This document shows positions 21,602 through 29,049 of a stretch of 50,107 nt of DNA, piece by piece. A program made the translations under genes and the position numbers. Each line of letters begins with the position of its first letter. Position 1 is the stretch's first letter. Source of the stretch: a virus; the IMG/VR virus record IMGVR_UViG_3300025305_000029, positions 1 through 50,107 of that record; one strand, 5' to 3'. The notes under the pieces were generated by a model. The model did not search any database and was not told where the DNA came from. It saw only the letters and a program-made list of their open reading frames with translations.

Positions 21602-22015
21602 CTATCCAACCCCTTGTGACCCAGACCAGTTAGCTTGCAAATGGCCATGGGGGATATTTGTTAATCCAGCTACTACAGAGGCAGAGCTTTCGGCTGCTGT
21701 ATTACTTAAGAGGAATACTTTTACAACCCGGAACTCCCCTTCAAAGCTCTCGCCATTGTCCAAGACAGCAAAATTATTATTTATTGTTCCCTTGACTCCT
21801 GCTTCCGAAAAGCCAAATCTTAAAGGAGAAGATGGATCTGTTGTAGATAACGTATTAGTGACCACGACAAACCTTGACACCTGGTTAAATGAAACTATCA
21901 ATGGCGTGGCCGAAGACACCGGAACCGTCAGTGAAGAGGTCAAAAATGGACGTGCAGACGCTTGGTATGAGGCGACTTTCCCCAGGCCTTGTCCATAATT
22001 AAAGCTCGACGGCAT
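21602..22015 (-). CDS. Virion structural protein, 137 aa
   Basis: The opening MPSSFNYGQGLGKVASYQ and the middle RFGFSEAGVKG resemble, from memory, a small virion protein of marine T4-like and other large aquatic phages. It is beta-rich and poor in charge. ATG 22015 follows AAGGAAATGAATA. A candidate late promoter lies at 22090-22122. The exact place in the particle is unknown. Confidence 0.7.
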   Translation of the reverse strand: MPSSFNYGQGLGKVASYQASARPFLTSSLTVPVSSATPLIVSFNQVSRFVVVTNTLSTTDPSSPLRFGFSEAGVKGTINNNFAVLDNGESFEGEFRVVKVFLLSNTAAESSASVVAGLTNIPHGHLQANWSGSQGVG

Positions 22016-22089
22016 TATTCATTTCCTTATTTTAGGTTGACAAAAGGCATCTTGTCTTGTTCCCAACCCAAACATGTCACTCTGTGTGT

Positions 22090-22122
22090 GTAATAACTAG
22101 TATAAATCATTGCAAATATCCG
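22090..22122 (-). promoter_or_regulatory. Candidate late promoter (ATTTATACTA type)
   Basis: The minus strand reads CGG-TATTTG-AAT-ATTTATACTA-TTA with seven mismatches over 33 bases against 23718-23750. The core TATACT could serve as -10, but there is no good -35, suggesting a phage-modified or phage-encoded specificity. Confidence 0.5.
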
Positions 22123-22130
22123 CAAGAAGC

Positions 22131-23180
22131 TTATTGCTCTTCGAGCCACGTAGCAGAGAAATTCCCTGCCTGGTGGCCTTTCGTGGTCTTCAGTGTGAAA
22201 ACATAGTAAGAACCAGCGTTTAGACATAGGTTCAAGCGTTCCATGTCTTGCTCTGCCGCCCCGTCCGCGCCTATGCTGAAAACATAAATGGGTTCCATAT
22301 CAGCTATGTCTATTGAGTTGGCACCATCTCCCGAGCCCGGTGTTAAAGAGGAGTATGAAACATTACTTTTGGTTTCATCAAACCATTGAAAATCGACATC
22401 ACCATTAATTTTCGGATTCTTATATACGGCGATGGTCATGACGCCACTCAATCCACTGGTGCTGACATCGTTAGACGCATGCAGCCTCAGTAGCCTCACC
22501 TGACCAAACGAAGAGACACCGTTGAAAGTCCGATTAGCTTTTAATGCCAAAAAAGGCCCGTTAGCAAAATCAGAATTGGCAGACTGAATTTCACCAAAAT
22601 TATGATATTTGGTATGAAGCGGGTCAAGGATGGGGTTTATACCTTCTAAATAAGCAGACATATGAACGCATTTTAATGTTGCGGCGGTGGCCCCGCCATT
22701 GTTTGAACACAGGGATTTAACAGAGAAAATTGGGTTGGTGGAATCGACTCTATCTAAAAAATTAGAAAACTGAAATTCGTGGATTTTAATCAGATCGCCG
22801 GTTTGGGGATCTAAAATAGAATAACGTATATCTCCGCAGCCATGCTGATATTCGACTTGATAACTATTGATTTTTTCGGGGTCTAGAACCATGCCAGAGG
22901 GACCAGTGTCGTCCAATGGGTCATGATTAAAATCAGTTTGTTTAACAAATGTAATGTCTCTGTTGACGCCTGCCTGAACCTGGGCGAATGTTCCGGCAAA
23001 GGAAGTCCCTGCGGCGGTATAGGAGCCAGTGAGCGTGGTTTTAGATCGCAAAGACGAGTAGTACACCTTATCGCCGATAGCATCGGCGTTCCAGCCTAAG
23101 CCGACACCAGTATAATCCGCTATAGATAATTGGTATGCTGTTCGAGTCACATCGTTGCCTCCCGTAACGGGCACAACCAA
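22131..23180 (-). CDS. Large virion structural protein, C-terminal part (frameshifted)
   Basis: 349 open codons from a TTG at 23180. The first residues (VVPVTGGNDVTRTAYQLSI) continue the sequence of the overlapping upstream frame in the style of one long virion protein. It is beta-rich with many Asn, Thr and Ser and no enzyme motif. The reading frames change at a run of six G around 23185-23195. Independent initiation is possible, since GGGGGGATTCC precedes the TTG like an SD. Most likely a tail or other particle component. Confidence 0.65.
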   Translation of the reverse strand: MVVPVTGGNDVTRTAYQLSIADYTGVGLGWNADAIGDKVYYSSLRSKTTLTGSYTAAGTSFAGTFAQVQAGVNRDITFVKQTDFNHDPLDDTGPSGMVLDPEKINSYQVEYQHGCGDIRYSILDPQTGDLIKIHEFQFSNFLDRVDSTNPIFSVKSLCSNNGGATAATLKCVHMSAYLEGINPILDPLHTKYHNFGEIQSANSDFANGPFLALKANRTFNGVSSFGQVRLLRLHASNDVSTSGLSGVMTIAVYKNPKINGDVDFQWFDETKSNVSYSSLTPGSGDGANSIDIADMEPIYVFSIGADGAAEQDMERLNLCLNAGSYYVFTLKTTKGHQAGNFSATWLEEQ

Positions 23181-23598
23181 GGAATCCCCCCGAGAGGGTC
23201 ACTGTGATTTCTGTAGTGGCGCAGGGATCGGTCACCTGTAGGGACCTTATCTCTGTCTTGCCTGCCACGCCGTGTAGAGCGCCGAAGTCCAGGTTTCTAT
23301 AACCAATAAGGAAAGCATTTTCGCTATTTTCCGCACCGAAAAATTGGACGGTCCCAGCGGAAGCGCTACCATAAATCATAGCGCCCCGGACGGCACCGCC
23401 TTCGCCCGGGGCATGCTTGATCTTTCTTTTTGTTTGAACAAACGCCGTGGCGTCTTTTGTTACACCACTTGTCAAAACAACAAGGGAGGCGCTGGTCGCC
23501 ACCGTCCCGTCAAGCGTAACCTGTTGTTCAAAGATATCGTTGTTGATCCCATGAACAAAGTTACCCTGGACAACCGGTTCCATAGAAGCCACAACCAA
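23068..23598 (-). CDS. Large virion structural protein, middle part (frameshifted)
   Basis: 176 codons from a TTG at 23598. Motifs MEPVVQGNFVHGIN, AFVQTKRKIKHAPGEGG and GALHGVAGKTEIRSLQV match, from memory, a large virion protein of marine phages. After residue about 142 (TVTLSGG) the frame degenerates into Arg/Cys-rich sequence, while the overlapping frame continues the protein. No SD precedes the TTG. Confidence 0.6.
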   Translation of the reverse strand: MVVASMEPVVQGNFVHGINNDIFEQQVTLDGTVATSASLVVLTSGVTKDATAFVQTKRKIKHAPGEGGAVRGAMIYGSASAGTVQFFGAENSENAFLIGYRNLDFGALHGVAGKTEIRSLQVTDPCATTEITVTLSGGFLGCARYGRQRCDSNSIPIIYSGLYWCRLRLERRCYRR

Positions 23599-23604
23599 TT
23601 CATG

Positions 23605-23685
23605 TCATGCCGTTGTGGGGCCTTTAATATAAACGCTATCAGCACCCTCTGTCGCGTTTCTGTTCTTTAGATTGGTAAACGGCAT
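23605..23685 (-). pseudogene. N-terminal piece of the same virion protein, ended by in-frame TGA
   Basis: ATG 23685 has a good SD (GGGAG, seven bases) and encodes MPFTNLKNRNATEGADSVYI plus six residues, then TGA at 23605-23607. The same frame reopens at once as HELVVASMEP, the start of the part at 23068-23598. Upstream is a candidate late promoter. Either one base change (TGG to TGA) broke the gene, or the stop is read through. Confidence 0.6.
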
Positions 23686-23717
23686 TGCGCATCTCCCGAA
23701 CCTTCAGTGGGCTCTAC

Positions 23718-23750
23718 GCAGTAATTAGTATAAATTATTACAAATAACCG
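23718..23750 (-). promoter_or_regulatory. Candidate late promoter (ATTTATACTA type)
   Basis: The partner of 22090-22122, placed about 33 bases upstream of ATG 23685. The minus strand has TATTTGTAATAATTTATAC followed by TAATTAC. Confidence 0.5.
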
Positions 23751-23753
23751 TAT

Positions 23754-24470
23754 TCAATCCTCTATTTCGCCATCAATAGAAATGACAAACTCACCCTTGT
23801 CGGCCCACTCCATTGTACACTTGTTATTTGTCAAGTGCATGTATAGTCCATTTGGACCAAGCTTGCCGTCTCGATCTCTAATATAATTGGCTATTGCCTG
23901 CTTCAGTTCTTCCTCTGTAAGATAGATTGTTTTAAGGCTTGTTGTCCTCATTGTGTTTTCCATCCAAGTAATCTGCTCATCTATTCTTTCTGGTGTGTTG
24001 CCGCCGCAGATAGGGCAGCTATCATCCTTACAAGTTGAGTCGCAGTAGCAGTCAGGACAGCCAATTCCGCCTTCTTGGTAGGCAACGCAGTTTTCTTTAA
24101 CGTGCCTGTGGTCTTTCGTTATATTGTCTAAACAGTCGTCCATAAACTCATCGCCAACAAGAGAATAAGTCAATGGTTGGACACTTTTTATCTTTACCTT
24201 TACGGCTCCAGCTTTTTCCAATTGCATAATGTGTTCTTCTCCCTCGGCATAAAGACCCGGGTTCCCCGACCGATAGTGGGTTTCAAGTATTTTTGATCTA
24301 AGAAGAAGAATATCGCGTTCTTTCTCAAGTCCCTTCGTTTTCTCTTTCAGTGTCTCGATCTCAAGCCGAAGAAGCGGGACGCAGGAGCAGTGTATCTCGT
24401 CGGGAGCACATTCTTCACCAACCGTGCGACGGTAATCCTCGTAAAACTGTTCTATTTGTTCTTTGGTCAT
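23754..24470 (-). CDS. Hypothetical Cys-rich protein, 238 aa
   Basis: Start set to ATG 24470; the frame continues upstream to 24632 but overlaps another well-formed gene there. A coiled coil (residues about 38-62) is followed by DEFMDDCLDN and then a cysteine cluster CPDCYC...CPICGG that could bind two zinc ions. The C-terminus is alpha/beta. DEFMDxCLD also ends the HAD-like protein at 25422-25955. Function unknown. Confidence 0.75.
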   Translation of the reverse strand: MTKEQIEQFYEDYRRTVGEECAPDEIHCSCVPLLRLEIETLKEKTKGLEKERDILLLRSKILETHYRSGNPGLYAEGEEHIMQLEKAGAVKVKIKSVQPLTYSLVGDEFMDDCLDNITKDHRHVKENCVAYQEGGIGCPDCYCDSTCKDDSCPICGGNTPERIDEQITWMENTMRTTSLKTIYLTEEELKQAIANYIRDRDGKLGPNGLYMHLTNNKCTMEWADKGEFVISIDGEIED

Positions 24471-24475
24471 ATCGT

Positions 24476-24649
24476 TTAGCAAATAAGATCTGTTATCCCA
24501 GGCATAATTATATCCTCTGGAGTTGTCCGTTTGTCGAACACCGTTCGTAGATGTTCCTTTATAACCCCAATTTGTTCTTTTGTCAATGTATCCTCGGTCG
24601 AAAGCTCCCAGTATCCCCGGAGCCAATAGCAAAATTCTTTCTCAGTCAT
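24476..24649 (-). CDS. Conserved small phage protein, 57 aa
   Basis: MTEKEFCYWLRGYWELS, then LTKEQIGVIKEHLRTVF, a pattern recalled from many tailed phages (EFxYWLxG...LTxEQxxxIKxHLxxVF), function unknown. ATG 24649 overlaps the previous stop (ATGA). The frame is distinct from the upstream extension of the next gene, which is therefore rejected. Too short for length-based calling. Confidence 0.8.
   Translation of the reverse strand: MTEKEFCYWLRGYWELSTEDTLTKEQIGVIKEHLRTVFDKRTTPEDIIMPGITDLIC
24558..24586 (-). promoter_or_regulatory. Possible promoter inside a gene
   Basis: Minus strand -35 TTGACA (24581-24586), 17-bp spacer, -10 TATAAA (24558-24563). It fits the consensus very well but lies within the coding sequence at 24476-24649; it could drive the 238-residue gene. 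Confidence 0.45.
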
Positions 24650-24957
24650 TTTTTATCCCCGTATAGTTCATTGCAAAGCCTATTGCATGCTCTTTGGTCT
24701 TCGCTCACATCTTCAAATCCCGCCGCCTTGAGCCGTTCCTCTGTCGTGGTGGTTTGTTGCTTACCCTTGCTTTTCTTCGATTGGGGGCATAAAACCTTGC
24801 AATCAAACTCTTCTTCAAACTCTCGCCACTTTGTTTCATTCTCAATAGTTGTGAAGTTGGCATAAATCCACTCTAACTTGTCTTCCATCTGGCTGTATTC
24901 TTCGAATATTTCTTTGAGGTCGTCTACGATACTATCATGGTACGAACTAAATGCCAT
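24646..24957 (-). CDS. Hypothetical protein, 103 aa
   Basis: ATG 24957 lies inside the last codons of the upstream gene. The N-terminal helix is acidic (DDLKEIFEEYSQMEDKLEWI), followed by a basic middle part. Function unknown. Confidence 0.75.
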   Translation of the reverse strand: MAFSSYHDSIVDDLKEIFEEYSQMEDKLEWIYANFTTIENETKWREFEEEFDCKVLCPQSKKSKGKQQTTTTEERLKAAGFEDVSEDQRACNRLCNELYGDKK

Positions 24958-25429
24958 CTTCTCTTTTCTCCTTCAGGAGCCGCTCTTTTTCCACTTCCCA
25001 CTTGGCGCTCCTGATGTCGTCCCAATCATTGAAGCAAGGGTCGCATAGTGTTTTGAACCAGCCGGTTGGTTGCTCTTTGCCGGGGTTTCCACAGTTCTCG
25101 CAGGTGTGGCCAGTTATCGCTTCGGCCATATCAACAAGGCCCCTGATGTAATCGTCACCGCCGTAATAGTAGAAGCGGCCTTTGGCGAACTTTTCCTTAA
25201 TCTGCGAAAAGAAGAAACGGTTCATCCACTTGCCTTCTTCCGGTGGTTCTTCATAATCCGAAACGATGACAACCCCGCCCTTCTCTTGCCACTTGACATA
25301 GTGTTCAATCATCCCACAAAGAGTGTCAAGCAAGGGAAGCCAGCCGTCATTTACGGAAGGCCAGGCGTGCTCAAGGAGTTCAGGGTATTTTTCAATCAAC
25401 TGTTCTTGTGGTGTCTTTCTTTCACTCAT
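24947..25429 (-). CDS. Conserved phage protein with zinc ribbon, 160 aa
   Basis: Start set to ATG 25429 (GGAG, seven bases) in an ATGAGTGA overlap. The order EQLIEKYPELL, DGWLPLLDTLC, QIKEKFAKGRFYYYGGDD, MAEAITGHTCENCGNPG, then TLCDPC matches, from memory, a widespread phage and prophage protein. The CxxC pairs fit a zinc ribbon. Function unknown. Confidence 0.8.
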   Translation of the reverse strand: MSERKTPQEQLIEKYPELLEHAWPSVNDGWLPLLDTLCGMIEHYVKWQEKGGVVIVSDYEEPPEEGKWMNRFFFSQIKEKFAKGRFYYYGGDDYIRGLVDMAEAITGHTCENCGNPGKEQPTGWFKTLCDPCFNDWDDIRSAKWEVEKERLLKEKREDGI

Positions 25430-25955
25430 CTTCATTCTCCAGCATATCATCCAAGCAAGCGTCCATGAACTCATCGTCAATATGTGACTTCTTCAGCATC
25501 TCGGTGTCTTCCAAGTCCTTTAAATAATCAAACTGATTCTTTTGCAGGTTGCATGTGAAAAAAGGATCCGCCTGCTCAAACTCTTGTAGGTATTGTTTGC
25601 TCATAATGGGCTGCAAGGCGAGGATCCCGTAGTCCTTTACGTAATTAACGTAAAAGGGATTATCATCATAATAGACGCGAATGTTGTTATCTTGCAATAG
25701 CTTTAGTTTATGTTTTGCCATTCGTTTGAAATGCTCTAAACTCATGTCCGCTTTATCATATTCGTACCCAGTCAGCACATCCTTAAAGTCAGATCGTACA
25801 AGCCCTAAGCTCTCCAGGGCCATTTCGACTTCTTGGATCTTAGACGGCGGTGTGCCCGTAACAATAAACACATCTCCAGGCCAACTTTTAATGAGCTTGA
25901 CAAAAAACTCCGGCTCATATGAAATCGTATCATGGAAATCTAGCCCTAAATTCAT
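25422..25955 (-). CDS. HAD-superfamily phosphatase-like protein
   Basis: Motif I is LGLDFHDT (Asp 6), where the usual second Asp is His, as in a phage-associated HAD group with DFHG. Motif II is FIVTGTPP (Thr near 33), and the late YYDDNPFYVNY (about 95-105) fits motif IV. The His change suggests altered or lost phosphatase chemistry. The last 20 residues carry DEFMDACLDDM, shared with the protein at 23754-24470. Function unknown. Confidence 0.75.
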   Translation of the reverse strand: MNLGLDFHDTISYEPEFFVKLIKSWPGDVFIVTGTPPSKIQEVEMALESLGLVRSDFKDVLTGYEYDKADMSLEHFKRMAKHKLKLLQDNNIRVYYDDNPFYVNYVKDYGILALQPIMSKQYLQEFEQADPFFTCNLQKNQFDYLKDLEDTEMLKKSHIDDEFMDACLDDMLENEDE

Positions 25956-25958
25956 AGC

Positions 25959-26153
25959 CTACCTGTAGGCCCTTGTGTCAACGTTTACTTCCCACTCGCC
26001 ATCCTCCCTCTTCTCCCAACGATAATTAACAATATTAATATGCTCCGGAAAATCATCCTTTCCAGGCTCATGTTTGTTAATATGGAGTTGGACCATTGAT
26101 ATTTTTGGAAAATGCTTCACAGAAAATTGGTTGTCTTTTATTTCTTCAGTCAT
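25959..26153 (-). CDS. Hypothetical protein, 64 aa
   Basis: ATG 26153 lies two bases after the previous stop with GGATTAGAG upstream. Beta-rich (YRWEKREDGEWEVNV). Function unknown. Confidence 0.75.
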   Translation of the reverse strand: MTEEIKDNQFSVKHFPKISMVQLHINKHEPGKDDFPEHINIVNYRWEKREDGEWEVNVDTRAYR

Positions 26154-26155
26154 CT

Positions 26156-26440
26156 CTAATCCGTATAGTAAGCGCCCCAGAAGCTCTTGCCGTCATCTGA
26201 TTTAGTGCAATGGCCTCCAAAGCAAAGGTTACCGTAATCCGCTATAAGAGCAATATCCTTTTCTGACAGCGCCTGACATTCCTCATCAAGAAGTTCGCCT
26301 TTAAACTGCGTCTTGGCATACATGGAGACCTTCTGAAGGTGTATCCTCGATACAAGGTGCTTAATTTCCCCGTACCTATCTATGTTCTCTTGGTGCTTCT
26401 TCTCTTCACCCTTAGTATATGCATAGCCAGCGATATTCAT
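26156..26440 (-). CDS. Hypothetical protein, 94 aa
   Basis: Start set to ATG 26440 (AGGAG, ATGA overlap). A helical N-terminal half is followed by NLCFGGHCTKSDDG. Function unknown. Confidence 0.75.
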   Translation of the reverse strand: MNIAGYAYTKGEEKKHQENIDRYGEIKHLVSRIHLQKVSMYAKTQFKGELLDEECQALSEKDIALIADYGNLCFGGHCTKSDDGKSFWGAYYTD

Positions 26441-26817
26441 GAAAATTCTCCTGTGATCAGATCCCAAGTACCCTCACCATGTTCAATACAATGTTCGCCA
26501 TCAAGTTCATGTCTTCGCAAAGCCCTCCCGGTGTGAGGCTTCCGCTGTGTAATGCGCTCTATCATTTCTTCGCAAGGCACCTGCTCTCCATATTCATTAA
26601 AGATTGCTACTTCGGGTTTCTCCAAGAACTCTTTCCAAGTAACAAGCGACCTCGGCGTTGCACATTCATAGAACTCATCATTCCAGTCATCACGCTCTAC
26701 GACGTGCAAGCTAAACATCCAGCCACTCGAACTCTTTCCAATATGGAAAGTGTTGTAATCATCCCCTCTGTGACAGTGCTCGCAGATATTATATTTAGCG
26801 TAATAATTAGTTCCCAC
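26437..26817 (-). CDS. Conserved phage protein with Cys motif, 126 aa
   Basis: GTG 26817 directly follows the previous stop. MGTNYYAKYNICEHCHRGD, then HIGKSSSGWMFSLHV, matches a recurrent phage family beginning MGTNYY (from memory). CEHC could bind zinc. Function unknown. Confidence 0.8.
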   Translation of the reverse strand: MGTNYYAKYNICEHCHRGDDYNTFHIGKSSSGWMFSLHVVERDDWNDEFYECATPRSLVTWKEFLEKPEVAIFNEYGEQVPCEEMIERITQRKPHTGRALRRHELDGEHCIEHGEGTWDLITGEFS

Positions 26818-27468
26818 TTATGACACCCCATTCGAAAAGTCAATTGCCATTTGTTTGGCGTCCTCAAGCGTCTCGGCCTTCCACTCTCCCCGACCCCAGT
26901 CTTCAGGATAATCAGAGAATACTGCGCCCTCTTGACCACGCCTTTCTTCATTAGGCTCGTCGTCAGAGTATATCCAGCGTGTCCACACACCCTTGGCACC
27001 CCCAGGTATGATCTCTCCATGCTCAGAAGTTATATTCCTTTTATGTCCATCGAGATATCCCCAAAAATTATGGCAATCTTTAAGGAACTCGTCTTCGTTC
27101 TTGGGAGTGAACCCGCAGTCTCCAACCTTAACTTCGGAACCTACACCGAATCCATACATGGCTCGATGGGACCACCCATACCATTTCTGCTCCTCCTCAT
27201 TGAACCCAATAGAGCAGACACTCGACCCGTTGTCAATAAGTTCCGGCTTGATGCCGCATTTGTTACACAGGAAGTGCGCATCTTTGCTACCGCCCATATA
27301 ATCTCCATCATGATTATAGGCAACCGTCATGTCCAGGGGCTTGTTGTCATTGCGGTAGCTGGTTACGCGTTCCTTCTGGAGGATATACCCTGTCTTGAAC
27401 TTCTTGGTCCACAAGACTTCAACTGTATCGCCGTGATTCTCGTACACACTTTTAATTGGTTCAGTCAT
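26818..27468 (-). CDS. Conserved phage-type protein, 216 aa
   Basis: ATG 27468 follows GGAGGAG in an ATGA overlap. CNKCG (near 68-72) is a metal knuckle; EEQKWYGWSHRAMYGFGVG is a phage motif I recall without a known function. The rest is Trp/Asp-rich. No enzyme motif is recognised. Confidence 0.75.
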   Translation of the reverse strand: MTEPIKSVYENHGDTVEVLWTKKFKTGYILQKERVTSYRNDNKPLDMTVAYNHDGDYMGGSKDAHFLCNKCGIKPELIDNGSSVCSIGFNEEEQKWYGWSHRAMYGFGVGSEVKVGDCGFTPKNEDEFLKDCHNFWGYLDGHKRNITSEHGEIIPGGAKGVWTRWIYSDDEPNEERRGQEGAVFSDYPEDWGRGEWKAETLEDAKQMAIDFSNGVS

Positions 27469-28163
27469 ACTTCTCCTCCCAGAGCAGTCTCAATGAGGCA
27501 TTTCATATATGCATCAAACTCATTTCCCGTTGTCTCCCAAGTGTCCAGTCTCCATTGTAAATACGCCCGGTACTTCTTTTCATCATCGGGTGAAATGTCC
27601 CCGGTGCCATTGGCGTGCATATGAAGCCTCTCCGCTATTTTGTAAACCCCTTCTTTATACAATTCATCTTTAGTGTTTTTCGATAAGTGTCCTTCCGGTT
27701 TCGATAGGTTGGCAAGAGTGAACCCTCTGTGCTCGCCCCAAGGCTCACAGATCTCTGTTTCTTCAATAAGGATCTCATCTCCCTCTTCCCAGTCTAGCTC
27801 TTCCAACAGTTCATCCGGTATGGGAACAAAGCAATCGTCAGTGCCTTCAGCCTGCTCAATCGTTACTATGTGCTGGCCGCCCACGAGCCCGTCTCTTTGT
27901 TTATTTCGTTTCCAGTCCCACCAAGACTCCTCTGCGTCATATGTAAATTCTCCGTTCTCCCAAAACCACAAGTTGGTGCCGTCGCGCTCGATATCTCTTG
28001 TGGCCATATGTAAGTCTTCTAGGCTACACATGCGGGCCCTGCAAAAGGTGTTATATTCCCCACTTGGACCAAGCGGATAAAGCTCCACGAGTTCACATAC
28101 GTCACTGCCGTCTGCCTCGCCTATTTTTACTATGGCGTATTTCCAGCCTTTATTGATCGTCAT
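27465..28163 (-). CDS. Hypothetical protein with possible AbrB-like segment, 232 aa
   Basis: ATG 28163 lies inside the end of the upstream gene. Residues about 108-132 (CFVPIPDELLEELDWEEGDEILIEE) resemble a swapped-hairpin AbrB/SpoVT domain, which normally binds DNA or pairs as an antitoxin. The flanking regions are unrecognised. A DNA-binding role is inferred weakly. Confidence 0.7.
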   Translation of the reverse strand: MTINKGWKYAIVKIGEADGSDVCELVELYPLGPSGEYNTFCRARMCSLEDLHMATRDIERDGTNLWFWENGEFTYDAEESWWDWKRNKQRDGLVGGQHIVTIEQAEGTDDCFVPIPDELLEELDWEEGDEILIEETEICEPWGEHRGFTLANLSKPEGHLSKNTKDELYKEGVYKIAERLHMHANGTGDISPDDEKKYRAYLQWRLDTWETTGNEFDAYMKCLIETALGGEV

Positions 28164-28407
28164 GTTCTCGTCCTTTTTCTTCTATTTTAAGAGTAATGCC
28201 GCCATGCCACTTGCTCCTGAAATAAGCACAGAAATGATCCCACAGTAGCTCTGCTAGAGATTCATGAATACCTAATTCATCTGTCTCTGAATCAGAGTAT
28301 ACATCGGTTAAAACATACGTTGGATCTGCCTCACTTATTGTTAAGGCCATCCATCCATTGTGCGCACGTTTAATTAAAACATCACCAAGCTCAAGATCGA
28401 CTTTCAT
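28150..28407 (-). CDS. Hypothetical protein, 85 aa
   Basis: ATG 28407 has AGGAGG at six bases; GTG 28410 is too close. Begins MKVDLELGDVLIKRAHNGWM, a strand-rich small domain, then helices. Overlaps both neighbours. Function unknown. Confidence 0.75.
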   Translation of the reverse strand: MKVDLELGDVLIKRAHNGWMALTISEADPTYVLTDVYSDSETDELGIHESLAELLWDHFCAYFRSKWHGGITLKIEEKGREHDDQ

Positions 28408-28621
28408 CACCTGCCTCCTGGGATAACCTCTGGTTATTCAGATAGCACGCACAGGGTTTATTTGCAAGCCTTTCTTCTTTTAATAGTCGATAGGCCTCAT
28501 CAAATTGTGCTCGTATTGTGTACACTTCGGAGCCCGGTGGGGCTTCCAACCAATCATCAACGTAGCACTCTAGTTCATCTAGGGCTATCTCTAGCATGTC
28601 TAGTCCAGTTGGCTCTTTCAT
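28391..28621 (-). CDS. Hypothetical protein, 76 aa
   Basis: Start set to ATG 28621 after GGGAGG (ATGA overlap with the micro-protein upstream). A helical protein ending with CACYLNNQRLSQEAG. Function unknown. Confidence 0.75.
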   Translation of the reverse strand: MKEPTGLDMLEIALDELECYVDDWLEAPPGSEVYTIRAQFDEAYRLLKEERLANKPCACYLNNQRLSQEAGDESRS

Positions 28622-28707
28622 TGGTCGCCTCCCATGGCCCATCCGGCCATCACCAGCACACAACTTATAACACATCCCGCAAAAAACGCTACCGTTGGGT
28701 CACACAT
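28618..28707 (-). CDS. Membrane micro-protein, 29 aa
   Basis: MCDPTVAFFAGCVISCVLVM, then AGWAMGGDQ: a single hydrophobic helix. GGAG precedes ATG 28707, which overlaps the previous stop, and its own stop overlaps the next ATG. Too short for length-based calling; double coupling supports it. Confidence 0.6.
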   Translation of the reverse strand: MCDPTVAFFAGCVISCVLVMAGWAMGGDQ

Positions 28708-28900
28708 TTAACAACTCCGAAAATAGTTCAACTAATTCTTCCTTGTGTTCATCGTCATCCGCTAGGATCTCTATCATCTTATAAACGAAGGTGGTCATTG
28801 TCAATCTTTGCATGCCGATCTGTCTGAACTTGCCTGTTCTAACATACGACGCAACAAGCTCATCAAGCTCATCAAGCTTCTTTTGTTTTTCAGGTATCAT
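28700..28900 (-). CDS. Hypothetical helical protein, 66 aa
   Basis: ATG 28900 has weak SD-like AAGG adjacent. Two charged helices (EKQKKLDELDELV and DDEHKEELVELFSELL). It follows tRNA-Thr in transcription order. Function unknown. Confidence 0.7.
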   Translation of the reverse strand: MIPEKQKKLDELDELVASYVRTGKFRQIGMQRLTMTTFVYKMIEILADDDEHKEELVELFSELLNV

Positions 28901-28956
28901 CCTTACCAGCCTTGTTGTCTAAAATACCCCCGTTGTCCCGTTCGGGCAACAAAAGG

Positions 28957-29028
28957 ACTCCCCTGTGGGATTCGATACCCACATCTTCCCGGTTACGATC
29001 CAGGGCTTTACTGTTAAGCTAAGGGGAG
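28957..29028 (-). tRNA. tRNA-Thr(CGT), atypical
   Basis: Minus-strand acceptor CTCCCCT/AGGGGAG, D-stem GCTT/AAGC, anticodon stem CCTGG/CCGGG with loop ATCGTAA (anticodon CGT, reading ACG). The T-stem GTGGG/CCCAC encloses an 8-base loop TATCGAAT instead of seven. Discriminator T, and no encoded CCA. It may be functional or decaying. Confidence 0.75.
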
Positions 29029-29049
29029 AGAAAACTACTTTCTTTTATA

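Noticed and set aside
20968-23740. Plus-strand TATAAAT elements resembling T4 late promoters
   Set aside because: All flanking genes are on the minus strand, so the minus-strand reading (ATTTATA) is more sensible.
24471-24632. N-terminal extension of the 238-residue gene
   Set aside because: The better frame here is the 57-residue conserved phage protein, with ATGA coupling and family motifs.
26851-27624. 257-residue plus-strand open frame
   Set aside because: Antisense to two well-supported, coupled minus-strand genes; no SD; hydrophobic composition typical of a shadow frame.
28932-28950. Hairpin GTTG-CCCG / CGGG-CAAC between tRNA-Thr and the next gene
   Set aside because: Considered as a terminator, but no T-run follows on the transcribed strand; it may only aid tRNA 3' processing.
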